Shown here: piece after piece, positions 58,746-64,000 of the stretch
How positions within the stretch are numbered: the first letter of the stretch is position 1
How the letters are laid out: each line of letters starts with the position of its first letter
Assembly (NCBI RefSeq): GCF_016859285.1
Contig: NC_053406.1
Location: 6,875,001-6,939,000, forward strand
DNA length: 64,000 nucleotides
Direction of reading: 5' to 3'
DNA from: Xiphias gladius
Taxonomy: Eukaryota > Chordata > Actinopteri > Istiophoriformes > Xiphiidae
Translations under genes and position numbers: made by a program
Notes under the pieces: generated by a model
The model's input: only the letters and a program-made list of their open reading frames with translations
Database searches by the model: none
What the model was told of the DNA's origin: nothing

Positions 58746-60989
58746 AACCCGTTTAGCTTCCATTTATTACGATATTACTGTGCATCAGTGGGATCTTTTC
58801 TCATTACTAAATAATATTTAAATATAATCATGACATTAGAAAGCACTGTTCTGTTTATTGATGAACATCAGCTATATAATTGTCCACTTAACTTATGGTA
58901 ATAATAATAAACTGCTGGTGAAATCTGACAATGTTTTGATATCTGACTGACCCAGAATAATGCAGTGGCAGGTCTGCACTGTAGATGCTTAAGCTAACGT
59001 TAAAATTAGCTTCACCGACTGACAGAACGGGTTGCTGCGCTGCCCAAAATCCTGGAGGTCTCAAAGCTCTTAATGTGACAAGCTTGAAAGGATATAACCT
59101 ATGTTTAAAAGTTTAACTCAGAGATTACAACATGTCTGTTCACCAGCTGTCCTTCATTTACACTTGATAACTGCTGTGCTACTAGCTAGCTGGAGGCGAA
59201 CGACCCAGTCTTTTCATGAACTTCAAAAACACACAACCCACTTTTTATTTTATTTTAAACATTTGAAATGATAGGGAGTGATGTTTCTTCTTCCACAAAA
59301 CCATCTTTGGTTTTCGTTGACAACATTCTTTTCTTTTTATTGTCTTGTCATTTCATAGAGTTAACATTAATTAGCTTTAGCTGAGTAACTTTATCAGCAA
59401 CAACAGTCATTATAACTGTTGAAAATATCAGTTGCCAACTTCCTGAAAATTTTCAGTTACTAAAGCTATTTGATTAATTAAAATGAACGAATCGTTCAGC
59501 TAAAAGATAAATTGATACATACATAAATACACATTTTTGACTTTCCAACTGTATCGAGACTGGAGGCTTTTTTGACGTCACCAATATCTATAACACATTC
59601 TTTCTCTCCTTTTTCAGTCACATATCCACATATGTGCACACACATGTATGCTGCCTCCTCCACCAGTTAATCTGTTAATGCAGGTCAGAGTTTGAATCCC
59701 TGTGTCTGCTGCATATGTTTTGATTACATGGAAAGAGAATGCATGGCAAAATGAACTGCCTGTTTTTTTCTCTGAGACAGCAGCATTAACCGGAATAAAA
59801 ACTTATGGTCGTAGGTGTTTTTTAGACCACTGAACTGTGGCGTTCTGGCAGATAAAGCATCGTCCTGTCAAAAATATAAACTGAAGTTAATCCTTCACTA
59901 AAATATAAATGTTCCACAGTGTGTTTGATCACTTGGATGTAGCTATCATTTTGGAGTGAAAATGGTAAGTGTTATAATTTGTTCCAATTTTGTGCTTGTA
60001 ATAATTTTTCAAGAGGTGTCCCATTTTAGAGGCTGCATATCTAATTTTAGAATAAAACTATTCCATGATTTTTGGAGAGAACTGTACAACCAGCCTGCTG
60101 AGATCCAAAACTAAATTAACTTTGCTGGGTTTGTTTTTAGAAAGCATTGTTTTAGGAGCTGTTGAAAGGTAAGTTTGAAATACTGTGGATATAAACACTT
60201 AGAGTAAGGGATAAATGGAAAAACCAATCTATTCCAAAAAGGATACTGCAAATGGAAACCAAGTAGTAATCGGGAATTACAGGAAACATCTGCAAATAAT
60301 TAAGATATACAGTAAGCTGCAGTACAGCTGAGATGTTATGGCCTAAATTAAGCACGGTAGCCAGCTTGTCTCCCTAGCTATTATCATGTGAAAGCTTATG
60401 AAATTTGTCAGAAAACTAAATTAAAAAGTCAAAAGGTGACTGTCTGAAGTGCAAAACACTGCTTATAGCTGAGTAGTGACAGGAAATCAATTATTGTTTT
60501 TTGTTTTTGATGAGAAATTGAAACCTGCCTCCCCCCGCCACTTGGACACAGCTCAAGCTGTTTTTCTGCCATCCTCTGAATTTCTATGAAGCCTGGTGCT
60601 AGCCGTTCTGGAAAGACAATGCATTTAATTGCTCTCTGTTTCCACACATCATTCTCTTGAAAGCCCTGCAGCCTCTGGGATATGCAAAAAGCAGGCTTTT
60701 GGAAGGGAGATGGAAAGAGTTGAGGGGCCTGGAAGAAGTACATTTCTACAAATGCCGGCTGAATGCTGATTTGAATTGCACTGGCAATTTTAAGCTTGTG
60801 TGAACAAAGTTTTCCATGTCAATGAAAGTACTCTGTAGGTGTGAGGGACAGCGGTGGGATGGGAGCACCAACACATTCTGTAGCTCCATACATGCACACA
60901 TTCCCCTCACCTCCCAAAGCGAGAGAGGGGACCAGAGAGAGGAGGGCAAGGGGGAGACAGAGGAAGCAGAGGGGTGACGGATGTGACTC

Positions 60990-61115
60990 ACAAACCAGCA
61001 ACTTCAGCTGGCAACTGGATGGCCCTCATTTGCATACCCTCATGCATCATTCATCAGCATCACTTTACCACGGTGCGAAACATTACATTTATTTTGCAAA
61101 TGCTAATTTATGTTA
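60990..61115. promoter_or_regulatory. candidate octamer-rich regulatory element
   Basis: Non-repetitive stretch with CATTTGCATA, TCATGCATCATTCATCA and TTTGCAAATGCTAATTTATG, resembling POU/octamer and homeodomain sites. It lies in the lsamp intron. Function is inferred from motif clustering only. Confidence 0.25.
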
Positions 61116-61261
61116 AGCAGCTGATTTGAAAAACTTCAGAGCTGAGGAGCATAAAAGACCCTGCGACATTTATTTTCTTTTGTCTGCATGGCTGCGAAAG
61201 TATGCGTGCTGCTGTCTGTACACGTGCACATACCTGCCACTCTCCTCCGGACCTTTAACTC

Positions 61262-61263
<2 letters not shown>

Positions 61264-61307
<44 letters not shown>

Positions 61308-61343
61308 TGTGTGTATGTTTGTCTGTCTGTGTGTGTGTGCTTG
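61264..61343. repeat. (TG)n microsatellite, partly interrupted
   Basis: About 42 bases of pure TG, then TGTCTG/TGTA variants. Confidence 0.95.
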
Positions 61344-62639
61344 AGCATGTGTACATCTGTGTTTGGACAGTTGCTCCTGGCTTTATCTAACACAGCCACA
61401 TGTCAGCTATGTTTCTGTCAGGAGTCTGTGTTTTAAATGATGGTTAAATACATAATAACAGACTAACATATTCCTTTAAGTGAAGATATGACTGAGCTCA
61501 GAAACTAAATGAATGAATCATAACTTCAATTATACTTTATTGACAGTGTGTTGCCAAAACCAAACACACCACGTCTATCTATGAGGAACAATACTGCTGT
61601 CTTAAAGCGATACTGCACTGTCAGGTATTGCTTTTAAATGGAAAATATCCTTTTTAAATCAATTAAAAAAAAATGCAACTTACACATTTCTACTTGGGTA
61701 GTTAAGGAAAAAGCACTTGCAACCTGAAATGTCTCACATCCTTTGAAATGAAAGCACAAAAATATCCTATTGAGACTCTTGTTAATGTGCTGTGTTTTAT
61801 TGCCTGAATTCTAAAGTCCTATAATGCTTGGCAGCAACACTATTTATCTGTGAGGAAATCCTACATAAACAATATCTTTTCAGCAGTCTGAGGACAAAAG
61901 GAGAACTTCCACTTCTATTCACAAGCCATTTGCTACCACTGCTGCTGGCGGTGCAGAAATAACACAGGTGTTGGAGCCAAAGACAAGACGGCTGTTTATT
62001 TGCCGCTTCTTGAGCCGAAGAAATGATACGCGCAGCGGAGTGGTGCAGCCGTCTGTTTTTTCTAAACAATGTCATTCTTTTCTCTATCTCATTTTCCCAC
62101 TCTCTCGTCCCTCTTCTTCGACTCCTCACATACCTTTGTTGTTTTTCGAGGCAGCTTCAGTGTGGTTTCTCTCAGTGTGGCCGCACATTGTGTGGTGCTG
62201 TATACCGTGTGGTTGTTCGTCCTATTTAAGTCAGAGGCCTTAAAAGGAGATTAATTGTTGATAAAACAGAATAGGGTTTAGTGATTGAATTCCCATGAAG
62301 AGGAGTCGTGTTGTCTCCTTTTTGTCTTGCTTGGTTGATAAACGGATCCAGCCTATTGTTGTGGGAAGACTTCTCATTACTGTCTGGATAGATTCTGCGG
62401 GCTTGTGTCTGCCATGGGAGAAGAGGCTTTGTGTTAAGCAAGGGTAGCAAGGTCAGGCACTGAGAATGACCGCTTACTCCTCTATCACTATTTTTATCTG
62501 CCCTCTCTACTTTCTTAATGTCAGAACCTGGAGGTAACAGTGAGATAAACTCATAACTACGTTGCTGCATCTCTCCAGTAAGGCTTGAGGCTTGGTAAAT
62601 GTCGTCAGATGGTGCACATAAAGATACAAGTACAAGGAA

Positions 62640-62640
<1 letters not shown>

Positions 62641-62676
<36 letters not shown>
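62641..62676. repeat. (TG)n microsatellite
   Basis: About 18 uninterrupted TG units. Confidence 0.95.
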
Positions 62677-62680
<4 letters not shown>

Positions 62681-63488
62681 ATTAAAGAGATGTGTTGCCC
62701 GTAGGCCAATTATCTACCCTTGTCACGTGGACTCATTGAACATGACCATTACTCTATCAGTTTCAGTTAGTTACTGAATGTAGCACCTTTATAATCACCT
62801 GTCAATCATTTGCCTCCTGCAAAATGCCACAGGTGATCATTTAGGTTGAGGTCTGGGGACTGTGAAGGCCATGGCGTATTATTTGTATCCTTTTCATTCA
62901 AATCAAACCATTCAATGCCATCTCATATCCTTTTTGGAAGCATTAGATATGTTTCTCCATTCATTTATTTAGAGTTTTGCTTTAATTTGTCACTACTCTT
63001 TACATGAGATCTTCCCAGTATAACCACATTATTTCAAAGAGCAACTGGGTTGCGTGTCTCCATCCTCTTCTATTTCCTTACCTTGTGCGGGGACTCAAAC
63101 CAGAAGAAAATCAAGTCACGAGGTTCACTTCTCCGTCAGACTAATGCCTCTCTGAGGGGCTGTGAGGCTCGGGGGCTCTTGAAGAAGTGCTTATGGACTG
63201 GAAAGGAAGTGCTGAGTTTCTGTGCAGTTGTGACTTTAAACAAGTGTGAGCTCCAGCCCAGCGGTGACTACACCTAATGAGGCTGGGTAGGATCAGGGCA
63301 AGCTGTGCTGATGATGCTCTGTGCACTGTGTGACAGCAGACTGATGTCTGACCAGCTGCTGATGGTGCTGATTGTAAACAAACACGTGAACAGTGACAGT
63401 TAGCAGATCTGAGACCTGCTGAGAAACGGATGAGCAGCTGTCTCTTCTTGCTTCCCAAAAGGCTGATGATCAACTGACACACATGCAG

Positions 63489-63610
<122 letters not shown>

Positions 63611-64000
63611 CTGGAGACATGGAGCAGGAGGTTTGACCTGGGTTGCCCTGACAAGGATCTGTCACCACCGTACACTTCTCTCCCACAATCGGCAAGCTTG
63701 TCAGCTACACTCTGTCACTGGCAGCTTGGAACACAATGATGTGTGTATATCTGTGTATGTGTGTCTCCTGCCTAACCTGCTCATCCACGTGGGAGTTACA
63801 CTACTGTGGCACCTATGTATCTCCACTCATTACTGCTCCACTCCCTCCTGAGAAACAGAGGTATGTGTGTGTATGTGTGTTTGCATGTGTGTGTTCTGCT
63901 GCAGTCTCTAGTTCCATGTCTCTCACCAGACAGTGAGATGAGGTGTAGAAGGGACAATTGAAGTAACTGTCATACTCTGCTGAAGGAAGAGATGGGAGGA

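Overview
The window looks like nuclear DNA of a ray-finned fish, most likely a percomorph teleost. It has spliced vertebrate genes with introns of a few kilobases, many CA/GA microsatellites, LINE-2-like retrotransposon remains, a tRNA-derived SINE remnant, and several short dispersed repeat families that I recall from percomorph genomes. There is no bacterial, viral or organellar gene organisation. Species cannot be read from the sequence.

Three protein-coding genes can be built exon by exon with matching splice sites and phases. (1) mpzl3-like, plus strand, coding exons from 4427 to 14819: a 240-residue type I membrane protein with one V-type Ig domain. Its two Ig exons are 167 and 214 nt, the sizes I recall for myelin protein zero. 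(2) gap43 (neuromodulin), plus strand, coding exons from 23326 to 35164: 253 residues, with the palmitoylated N-terminus and the calmodulin-binding IQ motif. (3) The 3' half of lsamp, minus strand, from 55653 down to 43916: four exons covering the end of Ig2, all of Ig3 and the GPI-anchor signal. The lsamp promoter and the exons for the signal peptide, Ig1 and the start of Ig2 were not found and probably lie beyond base 64000.

Layout: 1-4030 non-coding with simple repeats; 4030-15780 mpzl3 with promoter, introns and 3'UTR; 15780-22800 intergenic with dispersed repeats; 22800-36390 gap43, with a strongly purine-rich promoter/5'UTR and ATG-repeat 3'UTR; 36440-38440 a SINE remnant and a decayed LINE between the convergent genes; 38440-43916 intergenic DNA and probable lsamp 3'UTR; 43916-64000 lsamp exons and long introns with repeats and a few possible conserved regulatory stretches.

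The convergent gap43-lsamp pair matches the arrangement on human chromosome 3. Both encode neuronal proteins: growth-cone membrane signalling (GAP-43) and IgLON cell adhesion (LSAMP). mpzl3 lies on chromosome 11 in human, so its position next to gap43 is a difference from human. I found no new multi-gene system. The more interesting points are details: a dinucleotide microsatellite serving as the polypyrimidine tract of the last lsamp exon, a 34-nt mpzl3 exon whose retention would swap the cytoplasmic tail, small upstream ORFs before gap43, interrupted and inverted repeat copies, and perfect palindromes.
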